From Zoogloea oleivorans (lineage in GTDB: Bacteria; Pseudomonadota; Gammaproteobacteria; Burkholderiales; Rhodocyclaceae): 64,000 nt of DNA. The notes beneath the pieces are model-generated. The model was not told where the DNA came from and did no database searches. It saw only the letters and a program-made list of their open reading frames with translations. Both the position numbers and the translations under genes were made by a program. Shown here piece after piece: positions 44,564 through 53,436 of this stretch (positions are counted from its first letter, which is position 1; every line of letters begins with the position of its first letter). The stretch covers positions 1-64,000 of the forward strand of contig JAOAUC010000018.1 of assembly GCA_030157785.1 (NCBI GenBank), read 5' to 3'.

Positions 44564-45544
44564 ATGGGCAAGGACAAGCGCAACACTGGACTCGATGCCC
44601 TCAAGGCCCTCAGGAACCACGTTCCCTCGGCGATCAGCCCGCGCCCGAAGCCGGCCGTCAAGGCAGTGCCGGTCGAACCTGACGACGGCACGCTGTTCCG
44701 CAGCGAAGTCGGCCGCATCCAGCCCCTGCGCAACGCGGGACAGGCCGAACTCGGCATTCCGAAACCGGTACCCGTGCCACGCCCGAAAATTGTTGAGGCC
44801 GAGGTGGAAGCCCCGCACCGCGCACCACGCATCGACGAAAACGACCCGCTGGCCGTGTTCCGCGCCGCCCTTGGCGACATCGCCCCGATCAAGGACTTCA
44901 ACCGCGCCGACCTGAGCCGGCAGCGCCAGCAGATCCACCCGCAGGTGCGTGCCGTGGACCAATGGGAGCCGCCGCCCGCCCAGTCCATCGAGGCGCACAT
45001 CCTCCACGATCCCACCAAACTCTTCCGCCACATCGCCGGCGAAGTGGCGCCGCTGAAGGACAAGAACCTCGCCGACCTCGCCCGCCCGGTGCCTGCCCCG
45101 CGCCCCATCAAGCGGGAAGAAGACGAGCGCGAAGTGCTGCGCGAAGCCCTCGAAGCGCCCCTCACCTTTGAAGACCGCCTCGACATCGGCGACGAAGCCG
45201 CCTACCTGCGCACCGGTCTGCCGCGCCGCGTGCTCACCGACCTGCGCCGCGGCCGCTGGGTCGTGCAGGGCGAACTCGATCTTCACGGGCTGACCCGCGA
45301 CGAGGCCCGCGCCAGCCTGTCCCAGTTCATCGCCACATCCCTCCAGCAAGGCCGCCGCTGCCTGCGCGTCATCCACGGCAAGGGGCATGGCTCGCCGGGG
45401 CGCATTCCCGTACTCAAGCACCTGTCTCGCGGCTGGCTCGCCCAGCGCGAAGACATCCTCGCCTTTTGCCAGGCCCGCCCCCATGACGGCGGTGACGGCG
45501 CCCTGCTCGTACTGCTCCAGGCCGGCTCCGCCGCACGCAGTTGA
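44564..45544 (+). CDS. Smr/MutS2-domain protein with three N-terminal repeats
   Basis: 326 residues. The C-terminal Smr domain (about 235-320) has GELDLHGLTRDEARASL and the nuclease-associated RVIHGKGHGSPGRIPVLK. Smr domains nick DNA or RNA. The N-terminal part contains three copies of a D..LFR..xG.I.PL/IK/R motif: TLFRSEVGRIQPLR, AVFRAALGDIAPIKD and KLFRHIAGEVAPLKD, each followed by a proline/arginine-rich stretch. Related betaproteobacterial Smr proteins normally carry one such FR..G.v.PLK motif. It is preceded and followed by strong terminators, so it is monocistronic. Confidence 0.88.
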   Translation: MGKDKRNTGLDALKALRNHVPSAISPRPKPAVKAVPVEPDDGTLFRSEVGRIQPLRNAGQAELGIPKPVPVPRPKIVEAEVEAPHRAPRIDENDPLAVFRAALGDIAPIKDFNRADLSRQRQQIHPQVRAVDQWEPPPAQSIEAHILHDPTKLFRHIAGEVAPLKDKNLADLARPVPAPRPIKREEDEREVLREALEAPLTFEDRLDIGDEAAYLRTGLPRRVLTDLRRGRWVVQGELDLHGLTRDEARASLSQFIATSLQQGRRCLRVIHGKGHGSPGRIPVLKHLSRGWLAQREDILAFCQARPHDGGDGALLVLLQAGSAARS

Positions 45545-45552
45545 GTACCCAA

Positions 45553-45605
45553 AAACGCCTTATCCATCAGCGCACTCTAATGCACTGACGGATAAGGCGT
45601 TTTTT
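45553..45605 (+). terminator. strong intrinsic terminator after Smr gene
   Basis: AAACGCCTTATCC, then TCAG...TGCACTGA stem, GGATAAGGCG and six T. The long stem (about 20 bp with one mismatch) isolates the nos genes from upstream transcription. Confidence 0.82.
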
Positions 45606-45681
45606 GCTGCATTTTCTCCGCGTCTTCGGCGATTCTTGCCCGCGGTCAATTTTTTTCCGGTTCCCCGCACCTAAAGTTCGC

Positions 45682-45714
45682 TGCGACAGATTGCCGCAGG
45701 GACAGCGTGTCGCA
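45682..45714. promoter_or_regulatory. dyad TGCGACA-N19-TGTCGCA upstream of nosZ
   Basis: Two perfect 7-bp inverted halves about 87 bases before nosZ. The half-site is the same as in the island operator but the spacing is very different. It may be a regulator site of nosZ; it does not match the TTGAT-N4-ATCAA box. Confidence 0.35.
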
Positions 45715-45800
45715 ACCCGACCTCTTCGCTCCCTGCTTCGTCTACCAACGCCGCCAGTGCGGCAAGTTCGCTTTAGGCCCAGGGATCACGGAGACCAATA

Positions 45801-47747
45801 ATGAGCACCGAAGACATCAAGCACGACGACCAAACCACCGTTCCGGGGCGTCGCAAGTTCCTGAACACCGCAGCCTTTGCCGGCCTCGCCGGTGCCGGCC
45901 TTTCCGTTGGCCTGTCCGCCTGCAAGCAGGAAGCGGCTGCCCCGGCAGCAGCCCCCGCCGGCGCAGCGCCCGCAGCCCATGGCGCCAGCGATTGCGGCAA
46001 GTATGAAGTCGCTCCAGGCCAGCTGGATGAATACTATTCCTTCTCCAGCGGCGGTCACTCCGGCGAAGTGCGCATCTACGGCCTGCCTTCCGGCCGCCTG
46101 TTCAAGCGCATCCCGGTGTTCAACATGGACTGCCTGGTGGGCTGGGGCATCACCAACGAATCCAAGGCCATCATCGGCACCAAGCCCGACGGCAGCCTGA
46201 AATACCACACCGGCGACACCCACCACGTGCACCAGACCTACGTGGACGGCATGTACGACTGCAAGTACATGTTCGTGAACGACAAGATCCATAGCCGTCT
46301 GGCGCGCATCCGCATGGACACCATGGAGTGCGACAAGATCACCGAGTTGCCCAACATCCAGGGCTTCCACGGCACCTTCCCGGACAAGCGCGATCCGGTG
46401 GATGAAAAGATCAACCACACCACCCGCGTGTTCTGCGGCGCCGAGTTCTCGATTCCGTTGCCGAATGACGGCAGCGACATGAACGACCCGACCAAGTACC
46501 ACTCGCTGTTCACCTGCGTGGATTCCGAATCCATGGAAGTGCGCTGGCAGGTGCTGATCGACGGCAACTGCGACCTGGTGGCCACTTCCTACGACGGCAA
46601 GCTCGCCGCCACCAACCAGTACAACACCGAGATGGGCGCGCACTACCAGGACATGATGTCGTCCGAGCACGATGCCTGCCTGTTCTTCAACATCGCCCGC
46701 ATCGAAGAAGCGGTCAAGGCCGGCAAGACCAAAACCTACGGCAGCTCGAAGGTGCCCGTCGTCGATGGCACCAAGGCCGCCAACGCCGACCCGAAGACCG
46801 CGCTGACCTGCTACGTGCCGATTCCGAAGAACCCGCACGGCGTCAATGCCAGCCCGGACGGCAAGTACTTCGTGTGCTCCGGCAAGCTCTCGCCCACCGC
46901 CAGCGTCATCCAGCACGACCTCGTGCTCAAGTGGTTCAACGGCGAGCTGAAGGAAGCCCGCGAAGCCGTCGTTGCCGAACCGGAAATCGGCCTCGGCCCC
47001 CTGCACACCGGTTTCGACAACAAGGGCAACGCCTTCACCACCCTGTTCCTCGACAGCCAGATCGTGAAGTGGAACGTCGAAGCGGCGATCCAGTCCTTCA
47101 AGGGCGACAAGAACGCCAAAGTGGTGCTCGACCGGGTGGACGTGCAATACCAGCCGGGCCATGGCTTCACCTCCATGGGCGAAACCAAGGCACCGGACGG
47201 CAAGTTCTTCCTGTCGGACAACAAGTTCTCCAAGGACCGCTTCCTGCCGGTTGGCCCGCTGCACCCCGAAACGGCCCAGCTGATCGACATCAGCGGCGAC
47301 AAGATGAAGGTGGTGGCCGACCACGCCGTGTATTCCGAGCCCCACGACTCCATCATCGTCCGTCGCGACCTCGTCAAGACCCGCCAGGTGTACAACCTCG
47401 ACGAGTTCCCGAACGCCGTGAAGGACCCGAAGGAATCCGGCGTCTTCCGCAACGGCAACAAGGTCACCATCAAGATGGTGTCCCAGGCGCCGTCGTTCAG
47501 CCTGCCGGAATTCACCGTCAAGAAGGGTGATGAAGTCACGATCATCCTGACCAACCTCGACAAGGTCGAAGACTTGACCCACGGCTTTGCGATTCCGAAG
47601 TACGACATCAACTTCCTCGTCAATCCCCAGGAAACCAAGTCCGTCACCTTCAAGGCCGACAAGCTGGGCGTGTACTGGTGCTACTGCACCAACTTCTGCC
47701 ACGCCCTGCACCTCGAAATGCGCTCGCGGATGATCGTCGAGAAGTAA
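45801..47747 (+). CDS. nosZ: nitrous-oxide reductase NosZ (Tat-dependent, clade I)
   Basis: 648 residues. A twin-arginine signal lies at residues 16-45 (GRRKFLNTAAFAGLAGAG), which makes it Tat-exported clade I. The seven-bladed propeller carries the CuZ histidines, for example in DTHHVHQTYVDG and CSEHD-like MSSEHDACL. The C-terminal cupredoxin domain has the CuA ligands in VYWCYCTNFCHALHLEM. It reduces N2O to N2 in the periplasm, the last step of denitrification. A GGAG ribosome site precedes the start. It is transcribed first, with nosR downstream after a terminator, unlike the classical nosRZDFYL order. Confidence 0.98.
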   Translation: MSTEDIKHDDQTTVPGRRKFLNTAAFAGLAGAGLSVGLSACKQEAAAPAAAPAGAAPAAHGASDCGKYEVAPGQLDEYYSFSSGGHSGEVRIYGLPSGRLFKRIPVFNMDCLVGWGITNESKAIIGTKPDGSLKYHTGDTHHVHQTYVDGMYDCKYMFVNDKIHSRLARIRMDTMECDKITELPNIQGFHGTFPDKRDPVDEKINHTTRVFCGAEFSIPLPNDGSDMNDPTKYHSLFTCVDSESMEVRWQVLIDGNCDLVATSYDGKLAATNQYNTEMGAHYQDMMSSEHDACLFFNIARIEEAVKAGKTKTYGSSKVPVVDGTKAANADPKTALTCYVPIPKNPHGVNASPDGKYFVCSGKLSPTASVIQHDLVLKWFNGELKEAREAVVAEPEIGLGPLHTGFDNKGNAFTTLFLDSQIVKWNVEAAIQSFKGDKNAKVVLDRVDVQYQPGHGFTSMGETKAPDGKFFLSDNKFSKDRFLPVGPLHPETAQLIDISGDKMKVVADHAVYSEPHDSIIVRRDLVKTRQVYNLDEFPNAVKDPKESGVFRNGNKVTIKMVSQAPSFSLPEFTVKKGDEVTIILTNLDKVEDLTHGFAIPKYDINFLVNPQETKSVTFKADKLGVYWCYCTNFCHALHLEMRSRMIVEK

Positions 47748-47778
47748 GCCGCAAAAGTCCTTATCGAAGCTGTAATTT

Positions 47779-47804
47779 GGGAGACCTCCGGGTCTCCCTT
47801 TTTT
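47779..47804 (+). terminator. intrinsic terminator between nosZ and nosR
   Basis: GGGAGACC, loop TCCG, GGTCTCCC, then six T. It suggests that nosZ is also made as a single-gene transcript and that nosR has its own promoter in the next 100 bases. Confidence 0.82.
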
Positions 47805-47903
47805 ATGTAATCGGCCGCGCCTGCGACGAATTGACCCAGCTTAAGGCGCCCTTCCCCCTTGAACATCAGAATCCGCCAACATACTGATTAGCGGAGTCAC
47901 TCG

Positions 47904-50087
47904 ATGCTCTCCCTGCGCGCCCTGCGCCGTTTTCTTCCTGCTCTTGCGTCGGCCCTCGTGGCCGGCAGCGCCCTCGCCGACACCTACGACGTCAAGCTTC
48001 CGCCGGAACTGTCCACCTCGCCCAAGCTGTGCGACTACGCCCCGTGCAAGGACGTGATGCCCGGCGCCACCTCGTTCTCGGAGCGTCGCGGCCAGCCCCC
48101 CTTCGTCGAAGCCTACAAGGACGAAGCCGGACAGAAGAAGCTCCTCGGCTACGTCATGCTGTCCACCGACATCACCGACATTCCGGCCTACTCGGGCAAG
48201 CCGGTTGTCACCCTGATCGGCATGGACACCACCGGCCACTTCACCGGCGTCAAGATCCTCAAGCACTCCGAGCCCATCCTGTTGCTCGGCATCCCCGAAG
48301 CCGCGCTGGTCAAGTTCAACAACCAGTACCTGGGCAAGTTCGTCGGCGACAACATCGAGATCGGCAAATCGCGCCCCGAAGAAAACCTCATCGGCCTCGA
48401 CGCCATCACCGGCGCCACCGTCACCGTCATCGCCCAGAACCAGGTGATGATGACCTCCGGCAACGAAGTGGCCAAGCAGGTCGGCATCCTCAAGCCCGTC
48501 AACCGTCCGCAGGCCCGCTTCATCGCCTCGACCGCCACGCCCAGCTGGGCCGAGCTGGTGAGCGACGGCAGCGTCCAGCGTCTGGTCGTCAAGGCCGAGG
48601 AAGTCGGCCTCAAGAGCGACGGCCGGCCCTACATGGACCTGTGGTTCGGCTACCTCAACGAACCCTCCATCGGCCGGGCCATCCTGGGCAAATACGGCTA
48701 CGACGGCCTGATGAGCCGCCTATCGGCAGGCGAGCACGCCATCTTCATCATCAAGACGGCCGGCATGGACTCCTTCAAGGGCTCCGGTTTCGTGCGCGGC
48801 GGCCTCTACGACCGCGTGCAGGTGCGCCAGGACAAGGACAGCTTCACCTTCCGCGACCTCGACTACGTCAATCTGTGGGGCGTCTCCGCCAGCGGTGCGC
48901 CGGCCTTCGACGAGTCGGCCATCTTCATCATCCGCGGCAAGAGCTTCTCGGCCGCCTACCCGTGGAAGCTGATCTTCCTGGGCAACAAGATCGACAAGGA
49001 AACCTCCACCAAGACCTTCGCCAACTTCGACAAGGAATACTGGCTCGACGCCAAATACCTCGAAGGCGGCCGCCCCAAAGTCGTCAAGCCCGATCCCACC
49101 TGGCTCAAGGTATGGAAGGAACGTGCCGTCGAAATCGGCGCCTTCACGGTCTTCCTGCTGCTCATCTCGGTCGCCTACGCCAGCCGCGACAAGCTGGTGC
49201 GCCGCTCCACCCACAAGAACAAGTGGCCGGTGAATGCCTTCAAATACACCGCCTGGGTGGTGTCCATCGGCTTTGTCGGCTTCACCGCCATGGCCCAGCC
49301 GTCGATCACCCAGGTCCTCACCTGGTTCCACTCCCTGCTCTTCCAGTGGAAATGGGAGCTGTTCCTGTCCGATCCGCTGATCTTCGTGTTCTGGATCTTC
49401 ATCATCGTCACGGTATTCGTGTGGGGCCGCGGCTTCTTCTGCGGCTGGCTGTGCCCCTTCGGGTCGCTATCGGAGCTGCTCTACAAGATCGGGCAGGCCG
49501 TCGGCCTCAAGCGCTTCCAGTTCCACCTGCCGCAAAAGCTCCACGACAAGCTCAAGTGGGTGAAGTACGCGGTCTTCTTCGGGCTGCTGGCAGTGTCCTT
49601 CTTCAACATGGGCCTGGCCGAAAAGCTTGCCGAAGTCGAACCCTTCAAGACCACCTTCCTGGTCGGCATCATGAACCGCAGCTGGCCCTACAGCCTGTTC
49701 GCCGCCGGTTTGCTGGGCCTGTCGATCTTCACCGAGCGGCCCTTCTGCAAATACCTGTGCCCGCTGGGCGCTGCGCTGGCCATGCCGACCACCTTCCGCT
49801 GGTTCGGACTCAAGCGGAAGGAAGAATGCACCTCGTGCAAGGCCTGCGCCAAGGGCTGCGGCTCGCTGGCCATCGACACCAAGGGCAACATCGACCAGCG
49901 TGAATGCATGCTGTGCCTCGACTGCATGGTTCTCTACTACGACGACCACGCCTGCCCGCCGCTGGCCCAGGAACGCAAACGCCGCACCAAGGCCGGCCAG
50001 CCCCTCACCCCGATCAATGGCAAGGGCTACTACATTCCCATCCACCCGGCCCCGGCCGACAAGAAGCAGGAAGGCGCCGCAGCATGA
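47904..50087 (+). CDS. nosR: NosR, membrane flavo-iron-sulfur protein for N2O reduction
   Basis: 727 residues. Signal peptide of about 25 residues, then a periplasmic FMN-binding domain with the flavinylation motif ITGATVT (about residue 171-177). Several membrane helices follow in the middle. Polyferredoxin-type CX3CP motifs are CGWLCPFGS and CKYLCPLGA. Two 4Fe-4S sets sit near the C-terminus: CTSCKACAKGC and CMLCLDC. NosR delivers electrons from the quinol pool to NosZ and is needed for nosZ expression and activity. Its stop overlaps the next start (ATGA). Confidence 0.97.
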   Translation: MLSLRALRRFLPALASALVAGSALADTYDVKLPPELSTSPKLCDYAPCKDVMPGATSFSERRGQPPFVEAYKDEAGQKKLLGYVMLSTDITDIPAYSGKPVVTLIGMDTTGHFTGVKILKHSEPILLLGIPEAALVKFNNQYLGKFVGDNIEIGKSRPEENLIGLDAITGATVTVIAQNQVMMTSGNEVAKQVGILKPVNRPQARFIASTATPSWAELVSDGSVQRLVVKAEEVGLKSDGRPYMDLWFGYLNEPSIGRAILGKYGYDGLMSRLSAGEHAIFIIKTAGMDSFKGSGFVRGGLYDRVQVRQDKDSFTFRDLDYVNLWGVSASGAPAFDESAIFIIRGKSFSAAYPWKLIFLGNKIDKETSTKTFANFDKEYWLDAKYLEGGRPKVVKPDPTWLKVWKERAVEIGAFTVFLLLISVAYASRDKLVRRSTHKNKWPVNAFKYTAWVVSIGFVGFTAMAQPSITQVLTWFHSLLFQWKWELFLSDPLIFVFWIFIIVTVFVWGRGFFCGWLCPFGSLSELLYKIGQAVGLKRFQFHLPQKLHDKLKWVKYAVFFGLLAVSFFNMGLAEKLAEVEPFKTTFLVGIMNRSWPYSLFAAGLLGLSIFTERPFCKYLCPLGAALAMPTTFRWFGLKRKEECTSCKACAKGCGSLAIDTKGNIDQRECMLCLDCMVLYYDDHACPPLAQERKRRTKAGQPLTPINGKGYYIPIHPAPADKKQEGAAA

Positions 50088-50506
50088 CCATCGCCGACAA
50101 GACCGAACTCCGTCAGCCCGCTTACGGCAATGCCCACGGCCTCAAATGGTTGGCTGCCGAAGCCTGGGACCACCTGTGGCCGTGGGCCGGCCGCGGCCAG
50201 GCCGCACGCAAGCTCATTCAGGGCGCCGGCTTTGCGCTGGCCATCGCCGCCACGGTCGCGTGGGTGCTGGCCGCCATGGGCCGCCTCGAAGCCGGCGCCA
50301 TCATCGGCTGGTGGTTTGGCTGGAGCGTGCTGGAAGTCTTCGTCCGCCTCGACGCCAAGCCCTACGTCAAGGAAGGCCCCTGGTGGGGCCACCTGTATCG
50401 CCGCGCCACGGTGATGGACATGATCTGCTACGTGAGCTTCAAGAATTTGCTGATCGGCGCGGTGCTGTTCATCGGCCTGAAGAGCATTGGTGCCCTGCAG
50501 GTATAG
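50084..50506 (+). CDS. small membrane protein coupled to nosR
   Basis: 140 residues with three hydrophobic segments: AGFALAIAATVAWVLAAMG, GAIIGWWFGWSVLEVFV and VSFKNLLIGAVLFIGL. The N-terminal 45 residues are soluble with several tryptophans (DHLWPWAGRG). No known domain. The ATGA overlap with nosR implies a linked role in N2O respiration, perhaps as an assembly or anchor subunit. The REP pair follows directly, so transcription probably ends here. Confidence 0.75.
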   Translation: MTIADKTELRQPAYGNAHGLKWLAAEAWDHLWPWAGRGQAARKLIQGAGFALAIAATVAWVLAAMGRLEAGAIIGWWFGWSVLEVFVRLDAKPYVKEGPWWGHLYRRATVMDMICYVSFKNLLIGAVLFIGLKSIGALQV

Positions 50507-50514
50507 AGACGACT

Positions 50515-50602
50515 TGTAGGGGCGACTTCAGTCGCCCATCCGCGCGCTCAATCATCGACATGTCGTTGCCAAAGTCCGCGGGCGACTGAAGTCGCCCCTA
50601 CA
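50515..50602. repeat. REP-type inverted pair (BIME-like)
   Basis: Two 23-base units in opposite orientation (50515-50537 and 50580-50602). Each contains its own hairpin GGCGACT-TC-AGTCGCC preceded by TGTAGG. A partial third unit (CGCCCCTACAA) follows at 50606. Such elements are mobilised by RAYT transposases and often lie at operon ends. Confidence 0.85.
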
Positions 50603-50690
50603 GTTCGCCCCTACAAATGCTTTCACGACTGGCCGAAAGCTTCTCGCGATTACTCGGAACTCACTTCCGACCGGTCGCAAGACACATCTC

Positions 50691-50969
50691 TCAGCCCCGC
50701 TCTGCATCGTAGGCCGACAAACTCACCCCCGCTGCCGCCAGACATTCCCTCAGGTGCTTCACTTCGGTCTTGAGAAACTCGTTGCCGTGATGCGGGTGAT
50801 GCACGAAGAACTCGTGGCGGTTCAAAACAATGCGAAAGCGCGCCCCGTGGCTGGGATCGACGCTGGCGCCCAGGTGATTGAGCAGGGATTCGACTTCGCG
50901 CCACTGGATGTTGCTGCTGATGGGGTCGCGAAAGATCGCTTCGAGAACGTTGCGGTGCTTGTGACTCAT
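50691..50969 (-). CDS. HicA-like toxin-family protein
   Basis: 92 residues. The N-terminal HRNVLEAIFRDPISSNIQW and the centre SHGARFRIVLNRHEFFVHHPHHG match the HicA dsRBD-like fold with a histidine in the HRPH position. HicA proteins are mRNA interferases, usually paired with a HicB antitoxin. No hicB lies beside it, so it may be a solitary member or act differently. The start at 50969 has GGGAGG nine bases upstream; the longer frame is not supported. Confidence 0.72.
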   Translation of the reverse strand: MSHKHRNVLEAIFRDPISSNIQWREVESLLNHLGASVDPSHGARFRIVLNRHEFFVHHPHHGNEFLKTEVKHLRECLAAAGVSLSAYDAERG

Positions 50970-51150
50970 GGCGTGGCCCTCCCGTTGATTGTTGCGGCCA
51001 TTCTTGCACCGGCAGGGCCGCCCGGGTATGCGCAAACGCAACATCCATCGAAACGATGTCACGCCCGACTTGACCGGAAAGCCCAAATATTCATAGGCCC
51101 GGCCTGCTGCGGTCGCTATCATGCGCGACTTCTCTGCGCATTCCCCACCC

Positions 51151-52803
51151 ATGATCACCCTCAAAAACGTCACCTTGCGCCGCGGCGCCAAGGTGCTGCT
51201 CGACAGCACGTCCGTCACCCTCAACCCCGGCGAGAAGGTCGGCCTGGTCGGGCGTAACGGCGCCGGCAAGTCCACGCTCTTCGGCCTGCTCAACGGCAGC
51301 CTGCATGAAGATGGTGGCGACTACTCCATCCCGACCCAGTGGCGCATGGCCCAGGTTGCGCAGGACATGCCCGAGACCGAGCAAAGCGCCACCGACTTCG
51401 TCATCCAGGGCGACACCGTCCTGCTTGCCGCGCAAGAAGAAGTGAGCGCCGCCGAGGCCAGCGACGACGGCATGCGCATGGCGCACGCCTACATGGAACT
51501 CCATGACGCCGGCGCCCACGATGCCGAAGCCCGCGCCCAGGCGCTGATCCTCGGCCTCGGCTTCAAGATTTCCGAGCTGTCCAATCCGGTCAACAGCTTC
51601 TCCGGCGGCTGGCGCATGCGCCTGCAACTGGCCCGTGCACTGATGTGCCCGTCGGATCTGCTGCTGCTCGACGAACCCACCAACCACCTCGACCTCGACG
51701 CCCTGGTGTGGCTGGAAGCCTGGCTCAAGCGCTACACCGGCACCCTCATCGTAATCAGCCACGACCGGGAATTCCTCGACGCCATCACCACTGTCACCCT
51801 GCACATCGACAACGCCAAGCTGGTGCGCTACGGCGGCAACTACAGCGCGTTTGAAGACATGCGCGCCGAACAGCTGCTGCTGCAGCAATCGGCCCTGGCC
51901 AAGCAGGCCGAAAAGATCGCCCACCTCAAGAAGTTCATCGACCGTTTCAAGGCCAAGGCCAGCAAGGCCAAGCAGGCCCAGAGCCGGGTCAAGGCCCTCG
52001 ATCGCATGGAGAAGATCGCCCCGGTGCTGGCCGATGCCGACTTCACCTTCGAATTCCAGGAACCCGCCAACCTGCCCAACCCCATGCTGGCCATGACGGA
52101 CGTGAGCTTCGGCTACCCGCCCCTCGACGACGCCCCCGCCGGCACGCCGCCCACCGTCATCGTCAAGAACATCAACCGCTCGGTGCATGCCGGCCAGCGT
52201 CTGGGCATCCTGGGCGCCAACGGCCAGGGCAAATCGACGCTGGTGAAGACGGTGGCCCGCGCGCTGGCCCCGATCACCGGCGAGATCACCGAAGGCAAGG
52301 GGCTCAACATCGGCTACTTCGCCCAGCAGGAACTCGACGTGCTGCGTCCACTGGACAACCCGATGGAGCACATGATCCGTCTGGCCAAGGACACCATCGC
52401 TGCCGGTGGCCGAGCCGTGGCCGGCCGCGAGCAGGACTTGCGCAGCTTCCTGGGCACCTTCAACTTCAGCGGCGAGATGGTCAAGCAGCCCGTCGGCACC
52501 ATGAGCGGCGGCGAAAAGGCCCGGCTGGTGCTGTGCATGATCGTCTGGCAGCGCCCCAACCTGCTGCTGCTCGATGAGCCGACCAACCACCTGGACTTGG
52601 CCACCCGCGAAGCCCTCAGCGTCGCCCTCAACGAGTTCGAAGGCACCGTGATGCTGGTCAGCCACGACCGCGCCCTGCTGCGCGCCGTGTGCGACGAGTT
52701 CTGGCTGGTCACCCGCGGCGGCATCGAACCCTTCGATGGCGACCTGGACGACTACCAGCGCTTCCTGCTGGCCGAAGCCAAGCGCTCCCGCGAGGCCGCC
52801 TGA
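51151..52803 (+). CDS. ABC-F family ATP-binding protein
   Basis: 550 residues with two ABC domains and no membrane segment. Domain 1: Walker A GRNGAGKST, signature FSGGWRMRLQLARAL, Walker B LLLLDEPTNHLD. Linker with the P-site-interacting helices (FIDRFKAKASKAKQAQSRVK). Domain 2: GANGQGKST, MSGGEKARL and LLLLDEPTNHLD. ABC-F proteins bind the ribosomal E site and relieve stalls. It resembles the YheS/Uup group; the C-terminal coiled-coil of Uup is missing. Confidence 0.9.
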   Translation: MITLKNVTLRRGAKVLLDSTSVTLNPGEKVGLVGRNGAGKSTLFGLLNGSLHEDGGDYSIPTQWRMAQVAQDMPETEQSATDFVIQGDTVLLAAQEEVSAAEASDDGMRMAHAYMELHDAGAHDAEARAQALILGLGFKISELSNPVNSFSGGWRMRLQLARALMCPSDLLLLDEPTNHLDLDALVWLEAWLKRYTGTLIVISHDREFLDAITTVTLHIDNAKLVRYGGNYSAFEDMRAEQLLLQQSALAKQAEKIAHLKKFIDRFKAKASKAKQAQSRVKALDRMEKIAPVLADADFTFEFQEPANLPNPMLAMTDVSFGYPPLDDAPAGTPPTVIVKNINRSVHAGQRLGILGANGQGKSTLVKTVARALAPITGEITEGKGLNIGYFAQQELDVLRPLDNPMEHMIRLAKDTIAAGGRAVAGREQDLRSFLGTFNFSGEMVKQPVGTMSGGEKARLVLCMIVWQRPNLLLLDEPTNHLDLATREALSVALNEFEGTVMLVSHDRALLRAVCDEFWLVTRGGIEPFDGDLDDYQRFLLAEAKRSREAA

Positions 52804-53436
52804 TCAGCCCAGGCGGTTCTCGATGACGTAACGGGTCAGCTCGGCGTTCGACTGAAGGCCGAGCTTTTCGACGATGCGCGCCCGGTAGGTGCTCACCGTT
52901 TTGACGCTCACGTGCAGCGCCTCGCCGATCCGCGTCAGCGAGGTGCCCTTGCTGAGCATCAGCAGCACTTCGGCTTCACGCCGGGACAGGTTCTGGTGGG
53001 CCAGCTTGCGGCCTGAAGGGGCGACGCCGGCCAGCAGCTTTTCGGCCAGCGTCGGGCTGACATAGCGAGCTCCGGCCACCGCCGTACGAATGGCGGTGAG
53101 GATCTGGGCCGGCGGACTGTCCTTGTTGAGGTAACCCGAAGCGCCGGCCTCGAGGGCCGGCATGGCGAATTCGTCCTCCGAGAACATGCTGAAGATCAGC
53201 ACCGGCAAGTCGGGACGCAAGCGCTTGATGCGCTTGAGCACCTCCAGACCACTCAGGTCCGGCAACGCAATATCCAGCAGCACGAGACTCCAGTCACCGG
53301 TCTGCACCAGGGCCACCGCCTCGAGCCCGGTGGCCGCTTCGCCGGTGATCTCGAGGTCTTCGGTATCGGCCAGAAACTGCCGCAGGCCGCAGCGCACCAC
53401 GGCGTGGTCATCAACGATCAATACTGTCGCCATCAT
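52804..53436 (-). CDS. NarL/LuxR-type response regulator
   Basis: 210 residues. Receiver domain with phospho-acceptor aspartate in WSLVLLDIALPDLSGLEVL (about residue 55) and conserved lysine in YLNKDSPP. The C-terminal LuxR HTH is LSRREAEVLLMLSKGTSLTR with VSVKTVSTYRARI. It will be phosphorylated by the kinase whose gene overlaps its start by about 26 bases. The ATG at 53436 follows AAGGG; the codon before it is a TTG. Its target promoters are unknown; the location inside the nos region suggests, but does not show, respiratory control. Confidence 0.92.
   Translation of the reverse strand: MMATVLIVDDHAVVRCGLRQFLADTEDLEITGEAATGLEAVALVQTGDWSLVLLDIALPDLSGLEVLKRIKRLRPDLPVLIFSMFSEDEFAMPALEAGASGYLNKDSPPAQILTAIRTAVAGARYVSPTLAEKLLAGVAPSGRKLAHQNLSRREAEVLLMLSKGTSLTRIGEALHVSVKTVSTYRARIVEKLGLQSNAELTRYVIENRLG

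Noticed and set aside
45786..47711. 641-codon open frame on the minus strand opposite nosZ
   Set aside because: It mirrors the third-position GC bias of nosZ, has no ribosome site and no domain. The plus-strand gene is certain.
47850..47875. FNR box in TTGAACATCAGAAT upstream of nosR
   Set aside because: The left half matches four of five bases but the right half does not, so it is below what I would report.
50515..50602. CRISPR-like repeat
   Set aside because: Only two inverted units with a short gap and internal hairpins: a REP pair. No CRISPR array or cas gene was found in the window; the DUF2779 protein is only Cas4-like.
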